Shown here: positions 6,168 through 14,500 of the stretch, in pieces
Layout of the letters: each line of letters opens with the position of its first letter
Numbering within the stretch: position 1 is the stretch's first letter
Virus record (IMG/VR): IMGVR_UViG_3300023174_002237
Coordinates: 1-50,369 of that record
Length of the DNA: 50,369 bases
Source of the DNA: a virus
Reading direction: 5' to 3' (one strand)
The notes under the pieces: model-generated
Databases searched by the model: none
Told to the model about the DNA's origin: nothing
The model's input: only the letters and a program-made list of their open reading frames with translations
Made by a program: the position numbers and the translations under genes

Positions 6168-6715
6168 TCCACCTTTTTATTTAAAGTTGCAATAAAATGA
6201 TCATCAATAGGATTATTGGGATCTCTTGAATACTCTATTGTATCAATTATAAAATATTTTTCCACAATTGGCAATACCTGAGACGCAGAATGATCAATCC
6301 ATGTTCGGCTATGTAAAACTAATCTGTCCGCTATTTGAGACAAATCATTTAAATAGGAATTTAGCTCAGAGTCCTCAATATGCTGGAATACAAGGCTTGC
6401 CAATACTGTATCAAACTTAAATGTTTTTACAAGTTCCCAGTCAGACGTGTATGCTATATTGCTAAGCTTATTTTCTTCTGGCACCAAATCAATCATGTTA
6501 GGAAGATCAAAAGAGATTACCTTATCATACGTTTTTGCAAGTGCTACGGAGTTTCTGCCCACCCCACAACCAAAATCTAACGCTGTAGATCCGCTTCCAA
6601 ATAACGATTTAACTTCATCATAAACTGGCATATCTTTTAATGGGCCATTATAACCCGTTAGAATTAAATCTCCTGCTGTTTCTTTATTGGCTCCTAGCCA
6701 TATGTCTTTGCTCAT
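6164..6715 (-). CDS. Class I SAM-dependent methyltransferase
   Basis: A 183-residue protein with the AdoMet-binding motif ALDFGCGVGRN (residues 45-55), an acidic residue after strand two (ISFDL) and the late strand FDTVLASLVFQHIED. The EDS-type helix and final strands complete a short Rossmann methyltransferase. No target-recognition domain and no DPPY/NPPY motif are seen, so it is probably not a DNA N6-adenine methylase; a small molecule, nucleotide or protein may be the substrate. It is coupled by ATGA overlap to the HTH gene upstream and the DUF1599-like gene downstream, which may hint at a nucleotide-modification set (inference). Confidence 0.8.
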   Translation of the reverse strand: MSKDIWLGANKETAGDLILTGYNGPLKDMPVYDEVKSLFGSGSTALDFGCGVGRNSVALAKTYDKVISFDLPNMIDLVPEENKLSNIAYTSDWELVKTFKFDTVLASLVFQHIEDSELNSYLNDLSQIADRLVLHSRTWIDHSASQVLPIVEKYFIIDTIEYSRDPNNPIDDHFIATLNKKVE

Positions 6716-6858
6716 CGTTTTTTAATTAATCCAAACTGGTCTAGGTATCTCTGAATAGTCATAGCAGAGACTTTACACTCTTCAGCAATTTCTGTTATTG
6801 TTTTCTTTTGAACTACATATCTTCTATGCAGCCAATCTTTACTTTGATATAACTTCAT
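6712..6858 (-). CDS. Very small helix-turn-helix protein (48 residues)
   Basis: The frame begins ATGA-overlapped with the RuvC-like stop and ends ATGA-overlapped with the methyltransferase start, so it is tightly operonic. The sequence contains WLHRRYVVQKKTITEIAEEC, then KVSAMTIQRYLDQFGL, an ideal helix-turn-helix with the turn near residues 29-33. Such minimal HTH proteins occur in phage genomes alone or as DNA-binding tails of homing endonucleases. It may act as a small regulator or DNA-bending adaptor. The target is unknown. Confidence 0.75.
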   Translation of the reverse strand: MKLYQSKDWLHRRYVVQKKTITEIAEECKVSAMTIQRYLDQFGLIKKR

Positions 6859-7421
6859 CGCTCTGTCAATACTTTGTTAGCATAATGTGCAATACCAAAA
6901 CTATCTGCAACGTCAAAATCCACCACATTTAAATTATACTTTCTATTAAAGTAATCAGCAGTTCTCTGCTTTCTCATATTTCTTAATTTGTTTTGATACC
7001 AGGAGTCTGCGTATCCTGGGTTTAATGCTCTGACTGCCTGCTTTTCTTCTTTAGTTGGGTTCTTATTGCCTATATATGACTGCCAAGAAGAAGGGGCTAT
7101 TGTAATAACCTTTGCTCCAGTGGACATTAGCTCTGCTATAACAACTCCATAAACATATGACAGTTTAATTACAGCATCTGCTGATTTAACAAATACTGCA
7201 CCTTCAACAACAATGTAATCTGATTTTAATTCTTCAAGCATTGAATGCATTTTATTTTTTGCATCATGTATTTTTTCATATATATCTTCGCCCACTAGGT
7301 TAACTTTACCCCATTTTAAAGGGACATCGTTTTCCATTAAACAAAAAGCAATAGAGTTAGTGGAGGCATCTATGCCTAATACTCTATTTGCTTGAGTCTT
7401 TTTTAGGCTAGCTAATGTCAT
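6855..7421 (-). CDS. RuvC-like Holliday junction resolvase
   Basis: A 188-residue RNase H-fold nuclease. The acidic centre is visible: GIDAS (D18), YIVVEG (E73) and FDVADSFGIAHY (D170 and D173). The 40-residue Lys/Arg-rich stretch before the last Asp (KLRNMRKQR) could contact branched DNA. It would cut four-way or branched junctions before packaging. It sits with a Cas4-like nuclease gene and a Zn-finger gene, overlapping both neighbours, and a second resolvase candidate lies 2 kb upstream. Family is secure; the exact substrate is inferred. Confidence 0.85.
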   Translation of the reverse strand: MTLASLKKTQANRVLGIDASTNSIAFCLMENDVPLKWGKVNLVGEDIYEKIHDAKNKMHSMLEELKSDYIVVEGAVFVKSADAVIKLSYVYGVVIAELMSTGAKVITIAPSSWQSYIGNKNPTKEEKQAVRALNPGYADSWYQNKLRNMRKQRTADYFNRKYNLNVVDFDVADSFGIAHYANKVLTER

Positions 7422-7686
7422 CTAACATCCTAAACAACTTACTTTTGTTTTCAAGATTTATATTTTTCTCGCATGTTGCACAAAACTCACCTTTATTATA
7501 TCTACTTAATTGATGTCCGCATCTACTACATGGCCTAAGTGCGCCATTTCGAATAGCTTTGCGTTCATAATACTTTTCCATGATCCTACGATTAGTAGCA
7601 ACTCGACAACATTCATCAGTGCAATACTTTTGATTATGTGTCTTTGGAGTAAAGTCTTTTTTGCATTCTGAGTTAGCGCAAATCAT
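7408..7686 (-). CDS. Double zinc-finger phage protein
   Basis: A 92-residue protein with two cysteine modules: C3, C8, C22, C26 (CANSEC ... YCTDEC, an FCS/MYM-like form) and C53, C56, C69, C72 (CSRC ... CATC, a zinc ribbon). A basic helix (RRIMEKYYERKAIR) links them. It lies between and overlaps the Cas4-like and RuvC-like genes, so a DNA-binding accessory role in recombination is likely but inferred. Such cysteine modules are frequent in actinophage small genes. Confidence 0.75.
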   Translation of the reverse strand: MICANSECKKDFTPKTHNQKYCTDECCRVATNRRIMEKYYERKAIRNGALRPCSRCGHQLSRYNKGEFCATCEKNINLENKSKLFRMLDDIS

Positions 7687-8474
7687 ACAGAAGGAACCTC
7701 AAACTTTTCAATTTGAACTGTACCCACTGGTGTCTCTTTAGAGTAGCATTCTTTTTTAACTGGGCAATATGTACAAGGCATTTTTGACTTTGTAGCCCCA
7801 GCAGGTCTCATTGGTAGGTCGCCATCTTTAAAGTTATCCCAAACTTCACACATCCAAAGAAATGTGTCTTCAATAATCTTTGTATTTCTTTCATTCATTG
7901 AAATTGGAATAACTAATATTTCTTGAGTATTTTTATTCTCATACAAGAAGAATCCCTCTTTGGCATTCTTTAGCTTCATGTATGTTAGCAGTTGAAGCAT
8001 ATGGTTAGCAGTAGGTTTCATTTCAGACTGTCTTGTATCCCATACTTCTTGCTTAGCCGTCTTGATTTCACCAATTACAGTTTCACCATCGTATTCCATA
8101 ATAAGGTCTATGAATCCTCTAATAGGTGGATACTCGTTAATAATTTCTTCTTCTTCTGCTTTAAACTGTGGCATAGATGCAATAAGCTTTTGAAGTCTTT
8201 CATGTGCTTGTGTACCTTGTGCCATATTGGCAACCGCAACTGCATCATTATCATCAATAAACATTGCACCAGAGAAGGCCATATACCAATACCTAGGGCA
8301 AGTCCCATGGCCGTAGCCAAGAGAACTTGGGCTAAATGATTTTTTTGTCATTTCGCCATCTGCACGTTTGGTATTTCTATATGACTCATCAAGCAGTTGA
8401 GCAAATAATTCTGGATCAAAGAATTTGCCCGTATGCTTTTTAAACTTTAGATTCTTTACTATATCTCTACCCAT
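7683..8474 (-). CDS. Cas4/RecB-like PD-(D/E)XK nuclease with Fe-S cysteines
   Basis: A 263-residue protein with the complete Cas4-type signature: C59 (GTCPRYW), H91 (GTQAHERL), D123 (GFIDLIM), E136-x-K138 (GEIKTA), a QxxxY helix (Q161, Y165) and three C-terminal cysteines C234, C237, C243, which with C59 can hold an iron-sulfur cluster. Family members are ssDNA or end-processing exonucleases. No cas genes or repeat arrays exist here, so the likely job is processing DNA ends for RecA-mediated recombination and replication. It overlaps the zinc-finger gene downstream by four bases. Confidence 0.88.
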   Translation of the reverse strand: MGRDIVKNLKFKKHTGKFFDPELFAQLLDESYRNTKRADGEMTKKSFSPSSLGYGHGTCPRYWYMAFSGAMFIDDNDAVAVANMAQGTQAHERLQKLIASMPQFKAEEEEIINEYPPIRGFIDLIMEYDGETVIGEIKTAKQEVWDTRQSEMKPTANHMLQLLTYMKLKNAKEGFFLYENKNTQEILVIPISMNERNTKIIEDTFLWMCEVWDNFKDGDLPMRPAGATKSKMPCTYCPVKKECYSKETPVGTVQIEKFEVPSV

Positions 8475-8813
8475 TTAAGAGTTATACCTCACAACATATT
8501 TAAGCGCATCAACCAATTTGTCTATGGACTCTTTTACAGAATAATATATATTCTTTTTATTATTATTAGCCGTTCCAGCTTTGTCCTTAGCAATTGTAGA
8601 ATATACAGATGCAAGAACTGCAAACTTTGTTGACATTGCTTGAAGCTCCATAATTAAATGTGGCGCTTTTGCTGATGGAACATCAGGATTCATTAATAAT
8701 TTTACCACAATTGCAAGGGCTCTGTCTAAGTGTTCATCTTTCATGAACTCATGCAGATCATTAAACTCTGTAATATCACTAATTAACTCAAGAGTATTTT
8801 TATCTTCAGCCAT
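8475..8813 (-). CDS. Unrecognised helical phage protein
   Basis: A 112-residue mostly helical protein with no recognised motif. The segment DRALAIVVKLLMNPDVPSAK followed by HLIMELQAMSTKFAVLASVY and a Lys-rich tract (NNNKKN) suggests a small helical bundle. It abuts the Cas4-like gene without a gap, and a 32-residue membrane ORF overlaps its start. In phages this position is often held by a nuclease partner or recombination accessory; that is inference only. Confidence 0.65.
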   Translation of the reverse strand: MAEDKNTLELISDITEFNDLHEFMKDEHLDRALAIVVKLLMNPDVPSAKAPHLIMELQAMSTKFAVLASVYSTIAKDKAGTANNNKKNIYYSVKESIDKLVDALKYVVRYNS

Positions 8814-8904
8814 TCTTTATCCTCTTATCCCACTTGTCTAGGAATAGCCCCATAGGGTATCCAATTACAAAGCCAACCATTAATCCAATAAGAAATGCAG
8901 TCAT
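8806..8904 (-). CDS. 32-residue single-span membrane peptide
   Basis: The frame starts ATGA-overlapped with the XapX-like stop and its own TGA lies within the start of the next gene. Residues 3-22 (AFLIGLMVGFVIGYPMGLFL) form one transmembrane helix, followed by a charged tail (DKWDKRIKNG) that would stay in the cytoplasm. Its size and shape fit an accessory membrane peptide, perhaps paired with the XapX-like protein. A minor holin role cannot be excluded. It is too short for most gene finders. Confidence 0.6.
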   Translation of the reverse strand: MTAFLIGLMVGFVIGYPMGLFLDKWDKRIKNG

Positions 8905-9059
8905 GCAAATGCCTTTTGAACTAAAGCATATCCAATCCATAAACCTACAATTCCCATTAATCCAGCAAATACTGGAGGGGCAGGAATTGGCAATTTAAAT
9001 ATACTAAAAACTCCACCTACTGCAATTCCAGTAATGGTTGTATAAAATAATTCTTTCAT
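8901..9059 (-). CDS. XapX-domain small membrane protein
   Basis: A 52-residue protein starting in a TAATG overlap with the ssb stop. It contains TGIAVGGVFSIFKLPIPAPP, then VFAGLMGIVGLWIGYALV: two membrane spans around the PIPAPP turn that defines the XapX (DUF1427) domain. The cellular function of XapX proteins is not known; some are near transport or stress genes. Finding one inside a phage replication operon is unusual. It could serve as a holin-like protein, because no holin is seen near the endolysin, or modify membrane transport during infection. Confidence 0.75.
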   Translation of the reverse strand: MKELFYTTITGIAVGGVFSIFKLPIPAPPVFAGLMGIVGLWIGYALVQKAFA

Positions 9060-9469
9060 TAGAATGGCGCCTTTACTGATTCAATATCCCAGGTACTTGG
9101 TGCTGACCATGAGTTATCAAATGCTGGAGTAGACTCTTTCTTTGATAAAGACCATGTTGTTACTGCAATTGTGTCTGCATTTACATCATAAGATGTACGG
9201 CTATTACCTTCTTTATCTTTCCATGTCTCTTCATAAATCTTACCTACGATAACAACTTCTTGGCCTTTCTTTAGAGTAGCAATACTTTGTTCCGCCAAAC
9301 TTTTCCACGCCTTAACAGTCCACCAAGATGTGTCTTTATCATCCCAGCTACCTGTTGAATCATTCTTTACACGGTCATTAGATACAATACGTAGTCTAAC
9401 TCCGCCTCCATTAAGCTTAACTGGATCTTGCCCTACACGACCAACGATTGTAATTGTTGGATTAGCCAT
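9059..9469 (-). CDS. ssb: Single-stranded DNA-binding protein (SSB-type OB fold)
   Basis: A 136-residue OB-fold protein: TITIVGRVGQDPVKL, RLRIVSNDR, SWWTVKAWKSLAEQSIATL, KGQEVVIVGKIYEETWKDKEG and TSYDVNADTIAV follow the strand order of bacterial SSB. The short C-terminus lacks a typical acidic DDDIPF tip and ends in VKAPF, so interactions with partner proteins may differ. It protects replication intermediates. It overlaps the resolvase candidate upstream and the XapX gene downstream. The phage also encodes a gp32-like protein (14806-15471), so two ssDNA binders coexist. Confidence 0.9.
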   Translation of the reverse strand: MANPTITIVGRVGQDPVKLNGGGVRLRIVSNDRVKNDSTGSWDDKDTSWWTVKAWKSLAEQSIATLKKGQEVVIVGKIYEETWKDKEGNSRTSYDVNADTIAVTTWSLSKKESTPAFDNSWSAPSTWDIESVKAPF

Positions 9470-9770
9470 TATTATTTTCCTCCCAGAATGCGATCAAGTC
9501 TTCTAAGACTGACCACTCAATGATTCCAAGACGAACCTTGGAATCCTCACCGATAATAATTTTAAGGGCAGGATGCATATCTCTGCTTACCTTAAAAGTA
9601 TCTGTACAGATTTTAGCCCATACATCTTTATTTAGATTGAATGATGCCTTTGCTTCTTTGTAGTCCACAAGGAACTGATTCCACTTAGCATCACCTTTTT
9701 GATAGTCACCACGGCCACTATTTTTTTGAGCCTTAGCACCATCACGTTTTACTTCTGATCTTTCTGACAT
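9462..9770 (-). CDS. Possible PD-(D/E)XK Holliday junction resolvase
   Basis: A 102-residue protein whose N-half is basic and contains NSGRGDYQKGDAKWNQFLVD followed by YKEAK. The GDA Asp (D27) and the D36-x-K38 pair fit the reduced PD-(D/E)XK centre of small resolvases such as Hjc-type or phage endonuclease families. The remainder is predicted alpha/beta with no other motif. It overlaps ssb and the zinc-finger gene upstream. If correct, the phage has two junction-cutting enzymes of different folds. The assignment is by motif only; a simple DNA-binding role is the alternative. Confidence 0.5.
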   Translation of the reverse strand: MSERSEVKRDGAKAQKNSGRGDYQKGDAKWNQFLVDYKEAKASFNLNKDVWAKICTDTFKVSRDMHPALKIIIGEDSKVRLGIIEWSVLEDLIAFWEENNNG

Positions 9771-9958
9771 TATCCGACCACATAAGAATTCTTATGTCCG
9801 TCTGGACACTCCCAAGATATTGTCATTGAAACAGCATCCCAAAAATATTCTGATGCATCCTTCTCGCATTTTCCGCAAGGTTTTGCTCCGCCTATCCTTT
9901 CAAGTTCTGAAGGAAAGATTTTTTCTGGCTTATTAAGAAACTCATTAATGTTTGGCAT
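9770..9958 (-). CDS. Small zinc-finger protein
   Basis: A 62-residue protein with C28-x2-C31 and C51-x3-H55 (PCGKC ... WECPDGH), a plausible zinc ribbon. It overlaps the recA stop region by 14 bases and the next gene by one, so it belongs to the recA operon. The ATG has a usable ribosome site within the recA coding end. No function can be named; a recombination accessory is possible from context. Confidence 0.7.
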   Translation of the reverse strand: MPNINEFLNKPEKIFPSELERIGGAKPCGKCEKDASEYFWDAVSMTISWECPDGHKNSYVVG

Positions 9959-10949
9959 TTATCTCTTCTTCTAAGCTGTCTACAACATCTGGATTTTCCT
10001 TTAAGTATGCTACAGCCTTTGCACGTCCTTGAAAACGTTCTCCATTTACCGTATACCATGCTCCACCTTTTTCTACTATTCCGCACATTTCTGCAACGTC
10101 AAGAGTTTCTCCTACACGATCTACACCAAGAGAGTCCCCTTGGTAATAAAAGTCATATTGTCCCGATAGATTTGGGGGGCCGAGTTTGTTGTAATCAATA
10201 ATCCAGTTAACTGGCCTGCCAACTCTTTGTTCAATAATCTTGTCGCCAACTTTAATGCCAGCCTTGATAGCGTTAGCCTCAGCTTCAGACGACCAGAGTT
10301 TAATGACCGTGGAAGAGAAGAACTTAACTGCCATGCCACCCGTGGGGATGTGACTAGCATGCATAGATCCAAACTGATTTCGTTGTTGTGAGATGAGAAT
10401 AAGTAATGTGTTTTTGTTTGCATAGTTTAACATTTTGACTGCGTGGGTCATATCCTTTGCTTCAGCGCCGATTTGCTTAGTGTCTTGCAAATCTTTCATT
10501 TCATTTCCGTCTTTTTCAAAATATATTGCAGGAAGTAATGCTGAGATTGAGTCTACCACAATCATATCAACACCTGCATCCATTAACTTGGTAGCAACAT
10601 CGACCATATCATTAACAGTTTTTGCTGATGAGTAAATAAGAGAAGAAGAATTTACTCCAAGTTGTTCTGCCCAAGATTGATCATAGGAAGCTTCTGCATC
10701 TATCCAAGCACAAGTTTTACCTTCTTTTTGTGCAAGAGCAATCATTTGTAGGCAAAAAGAAGATTTACCAGCAGATTTATTTCCCCATACTAAAACTTGT
10801 CTTCCGTAACCTAAGCCTCCACGCAAAGCAAAATTTAATCCAATACTAGGAGTAAGTTGTTTTTCAACTTGTACATCCTGTGCAGACTGAACTCTTGCTC
10901 TTGTTTTTGGATCTAGCTTAGCTAATATGCTATCTATTTCTATTGTCAT
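9945..10949 (-). CDS. recA: RecA-family recombinase
   Basis: A 334-residue RecA core: Walker A GNKSAGKS at 56-63, catalytic Glu in DAEAS (E86), Walker B MIVVDS (D133) and LLILISQQRNQFG before the DNA-binding loop region (HIPTGGMAVKFF). The large C-terminal domain of bacterial RecA is shortened. It would catalyse strand exchange for recombination-dependent replication and repair, working with the Cas4-like nuclease, SSB and resolvases encoded next to it. It has its own promoter (10970-10998) and an AAAGAG ribosome site. The RecA assignment is secure; UvsX-like behaviour is also possible. Confidence 0.93.
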   Translation of the reverse strand: MTIEIDSILAKLDPKTRARVQSAQDVQVEKQLTPSIGLNFALRGGLGYGRQVLVWGNKSAGKSSFCLQMIALAQKEGKTCAWIDAEASYDQSWAEQLGVNSSSLIYSSAKTVNDMVDVATKLMDAGVDMIVVDSISALLPAIYFEKDGNEMKDLQDTKQIGAEAKDMTHAVKMLNYANKNTLLILISQQRNQFGSMHASHIPTGGMAVKFFSSTVIKLWSSEAEANAIKAGIKVGDKIIEQRVGRPVNWIIDYNKLGPPNLSGQYDFYYQGDSLGVDRVGETLDVAEMCGIVEKGGAWYTVNGERFQGRAKAVAYLKENPDVVDSLEEEINAKH

Positions 10950-10969
10950 TTAAACTCTTTCTTTTCTAT

Positions 10970-10998
10970 AGTATAGCATTAAAATAAATTTCCGTGAA
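10970..10998 (-). promoter_or_regulatory. Internal promoter for the recA operon
   Basis: TTCACG (10993-10998), a 17-base spacer ending in TGC, then TATACT (10970-10975). It overlaps the end of the MazG-like gene and leaves about a 20-base leader with a GAAAGAG ribosome site. The -35 matches 4 of 6. Confidence 0.5.
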
Positions 10999-11326
10999 GC
11001 CTTTGGCGTTCTTTATTTATGTTCATTTTCTTTTCTAGAATTTCATCTAGGCTATGTAATACCTGTTCTTTATTTCTCATTGCAGCATAAACATCAAGCA
11101 ATCTAATTATTACATCAACCATTTCTTCTACAATACTTTCGCTTCCCTTTGATTTTCTAATAGCCTCTAGTACTTCAGTTACTTCTGAATGAACTAAAGC
11201 TAATTTATTTCCAATCTTGTCGTGGTTGTATTCTCCATCCCAAAATCCTTTTTCTATTGCAGTTTCATGAAGAATGGCAGACAAAGCGTCTAAACCATAC
11301 TCAGTCAGAATCTGATCCGATTGCAT
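10979..11326 (-). CDS. MazG-like NTP pyrophosphohydrolase
   Basis: A 115-residue all-alpha protein with the ExxE ... ExxD metal site of the MazG/dUTPase superfamily: LALVHSEVTEVLEAI (E48, E51) and EEMVDVIIRLLDV (E68, D71). Such enzymes hydrolyse (d)NTPs to monophosphates, cleaning pools or lowering (p)ppGpp in infected cells. The start overlaps the 71-residue gene upstream by 26 bases. Its place between polymerase and recA fits dNTP-pool control. Substrate is not determinable from sequence. Confidence 0.82.
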   Translation of the reverse strand: MQSDQILTEYGLDALSAILHETAIEKGFWDGEYNHDKIGNKLALVHSEVTEVLEAIRKSKGSESIVEEMVDVIIRLLDVYAAMRNKEQVLHSLDEILEKKMNINKERQRLHGNLF

Positions 11327-11516
11327 CTATATCCCTTAAGCTAAAAGTAAATGATGGGCCTTCCTCATCATAATCTATTACTAATTCTTTATTATTAACA
11401 TTGGCGTCTAAAAACCTTAACGTTGGTACAACTATTTTGCCATGCTCTTCAAGGATAGCAACCAGTACTTGATTCATGCTAATTGAAGTTACTAGGCCCT
11501 CTATATCATCTGTCAT
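11301..11516 (-). CDS. Small acidic protein of unknown function
   Basis: A 71-residue protein, rich in Asp and Glu, mostly beta by appearance (GLVTSISMNQVLVAIL, IVVPTLRFL, ELVIDYDEEGPSFTFSL). It starts in an ATGA overlap with the DnaE stop and runs into the MazG-like gene, so it is translated in the same operon. No family is recognised; a small polymerase or pyrophosphohydrolase partner is conceivable from position. Confidence 0.65.
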   Translation of the reverse strand: MTDDIEGLVTSISMNQVLVAILEEHGKIVVPTLRFLDANVNNKELVIDYDEEGPSFTFSLRDIDAIGSDSD

Positions 11517-14500
11517 TTTATTTCCTTTACCATTAAAGTTCCATCGTCTAAAGTAGACAGAACAACATTACATTTCATGCCTTCTCGCATCTTGGCTAAA
11601 GACATTTTATACATTGTGGGAAAAACAATTACTCTAGTTAATTCTTTTTGTGCATTTGAAAGAACTATGTGGCTCATTGTCTTGCCAGCTTTTGTTACGT
11701 ACGGAGTAAAGTCTACTACAATATACTCGTCTTCGTCAAGGTCATATTCCTTTTTGTATAAATAGTCTACAAATGAATTAGATCCTGTTGGATCAATCTC
11801 ACTAACCTTTACATAACGAGCAATTCTATTATCTCCAACAAGAATGAAATACATCTGTCCAGTCTCTATCTGAGTTTGCTCTGTATGGAATAGACCAATG
11901 GATCCAGTTTCATCTACTAACTCAATACGGGCCCATCCATTACCACGCTTAATTGATTTAACCATACCAAACATAACGAATGAACCTAAGTCTTCAAACT
12001 CTTCAATCGGTCTTGCTTGTGATTTAATACGTGGTGGAATTCCTTCTAGATTAAATGTAGGTATGCCTAGATATTCATAGTAACTATCTTTTTCATTTCC
12101 GTTTCTAGGGTTGTCTGGGAATGCTGCTCCGCCAATTGCATTTAAGGCAGATATAGCACGACTATTGATTCCGCTTCCTTTTTTAGAAGCCTTATCAATG
12201 AACTCCGAATAAGAAGTAAAGGGTCTCTGATCAATAATTTTGTTTGCAATGCTATCTGAAATAAACTTTACTTCTCCAAGACCAAATCTAATTGAGTCTT
12301 CCTTTAAAGAAAAGAATACATCTGATTCATTAATGTGTGGAAGCTTAATACTTAACTTTAATCTTTTTGCTTCAATCAGGTACTCTGTTCTTTTGTCCTT
12401 GTCATTTTCATTTTTAAGAATCGAAAACATGAACTCAAGTGGATAATAAAACTTAAGCCAAGCAGTATAATAACTAAGCATAGAGTAAGCAACAGCATGG
12501 GAGCGGTTAAAAGAATAACCAGCATGCGCTTCAAAAGTATGCCAGAGCGTTTCGGCTTGTTTCTTAGAAATGTGTTTTGAAGCCCCATCAATAAAGCGAT
12601 CCTTGAACTGGTCGAACTCTTTTGCATCTTTTTTCTTTCCAATAATCTTGCGGACCTTATCAGCCTCTGACCAAGTCATACCCCCAAGGTGTACGCATGC
12701 CTGCATAACCTGCTCTTGATATATAATAACACCATACGTATTCTCGGTAAAGGGCTTCATAATTGGGTGAATAAACTGGACTGCTTCGTTACCGTGTTTA
12801 CGCTTAATGTAAGAAGCGCCTACTGTATTCATAGCTCCTGGACGAACTAATGCGTTTGATGCAGCAAGATCTTCAAATTTATCTACACCCATCTTGATTA
12901 GCAAATTAGTATATGGGGTTGCTTCTGCTTGAAACACTCCCTTTGTATAGCCTTCGCTTAGAACCTTATAGACATCTGGATCATCAAGCCTTAACTCAGA
13001 AAGATTAATGTCTTTGCCTGAACGTTTTTTAATTGAAGCAAGGGTATCTGAAATTACAGATAAGGTCTTTAGTCCTAGTGCATCTAGTTTAATAAGACCT
13101 ATATCCGCAACCGTATCCATGTCGTATGCGACAACAGGAATTCTACCTGACACTAAATCACTTGCATCAGCTCTTGATTCAACAGGAGCATACTTTCTCA
13201 AATCATCTTTTGCAACTACAACACCTGCAGCGTGTACCCCAACAGATCTAATTCTTCCACGGAGTCTGTCTGCAAGCCATAGAACTTCAGGATATTTAGC
13301 TCTAAACTCTTTAGTGTTTGGTGACTCAACAAAATCTTCAAAGGTATCAATAGACTTCATTGCACGGTTAACATCTGAAAGTGGAACCATAAATACACGA
13401 GCAGCATCTCTAATTACACCCTTATCTTTAAAGTAAGTGTATGTAGAAATAGATGCAACGTGCTTAAACTTCTTCTTTAAATAATCTTTAACCTCTTTAC
13501 GACGGCGGTCTTCAAAGTCTGTATCAATATCTGGAAAATCATTACGCTCTGGGTTAATAAAACGGAAGAACAATAAATCATATTTAATTGGGTCTACATC
13601 TGTAATTCCTAGCGAATAACATACCAGCGAGCCAGCGGCAGATCCACGACCTGGACCTACCCTAATATTATTTTCCTTTGCCCAGTTAATCATGTCTGCA
13701 ACAACCAAGAAATAAGAAGCAAAAGACTTATCTTTAATTACAGATAACTCCTCATTAAGCCTATCAATGTAGACTTGAGACTCTGCCAGACCTAGCCTTT
13801 TAAGGCCTTCAGAGGCCATCTGAGCCAGTTTCTGGTCGGCATCCGTCTTGGGTACGGGTAGAAGGTCTAAACCACTGTTAAAATCGTATTCTCCAATTTT
13901 CTCAGCAATCTCCATAGTATTATCATATATATCTGTACGAGTAATTCCAGCTTTATTAAAGTCAGCTTCAATTTCAGACCTTGATTGAATAAATAAATTG
14001 TAGTCCTGAAAAGATATTCTACGGTCTGGATATAGGTAATTTAGTCTTTCATTAATATCTTTAATCTGTCTAGACATTTCAAAGTCAGCATCTTTATCCA
14101 TTTTGGGGGATGTTGATAATATAAGCATTGCTTCTTCTAGGACTCTATCTTCTTCTTTAGCAAAGTGAGCATCTCCTGTTGCTACCGCCTTAATTTTAAG
14201 TTCATCCGCCAACTTTAATAAAGCAGAGTTAATTGGTTCAGGATTATGTGATTGAACCTCAACATAAAAGTCTGGGCCAAATGTCTTCTTAAATCCTTCA
14301 AGTAGAGTTCTAGCCTCATCGAGACTACCTCTATCGATAGCCTTACTAATTAATCCATTAAGACATCCGCTCAAAACAATGATGCCTTCGCTATACTGAT
14401 CTAATACTTCTCTATCAATTCTTGGCTTATGATAAAAGCCTTCGTTCCAAGCAAGCTCTTGAAGAGCATTTATGTTTTCTAATCCTTTTTTATTTTTTGC

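Noticed and set aside
7683-8474. Cas4-like gene as part of a CRISPR-Cas system
   Set aside because: No direct-repeat array or other cas gene occurs in the window; phage Cas4-like nucleases usually serve recombination.
13008-13436. Plus-strand 142-codon open frame inside dnaE
   Set aside because: It lies fully antisense to conserved polymerase motifs and has no start signal.
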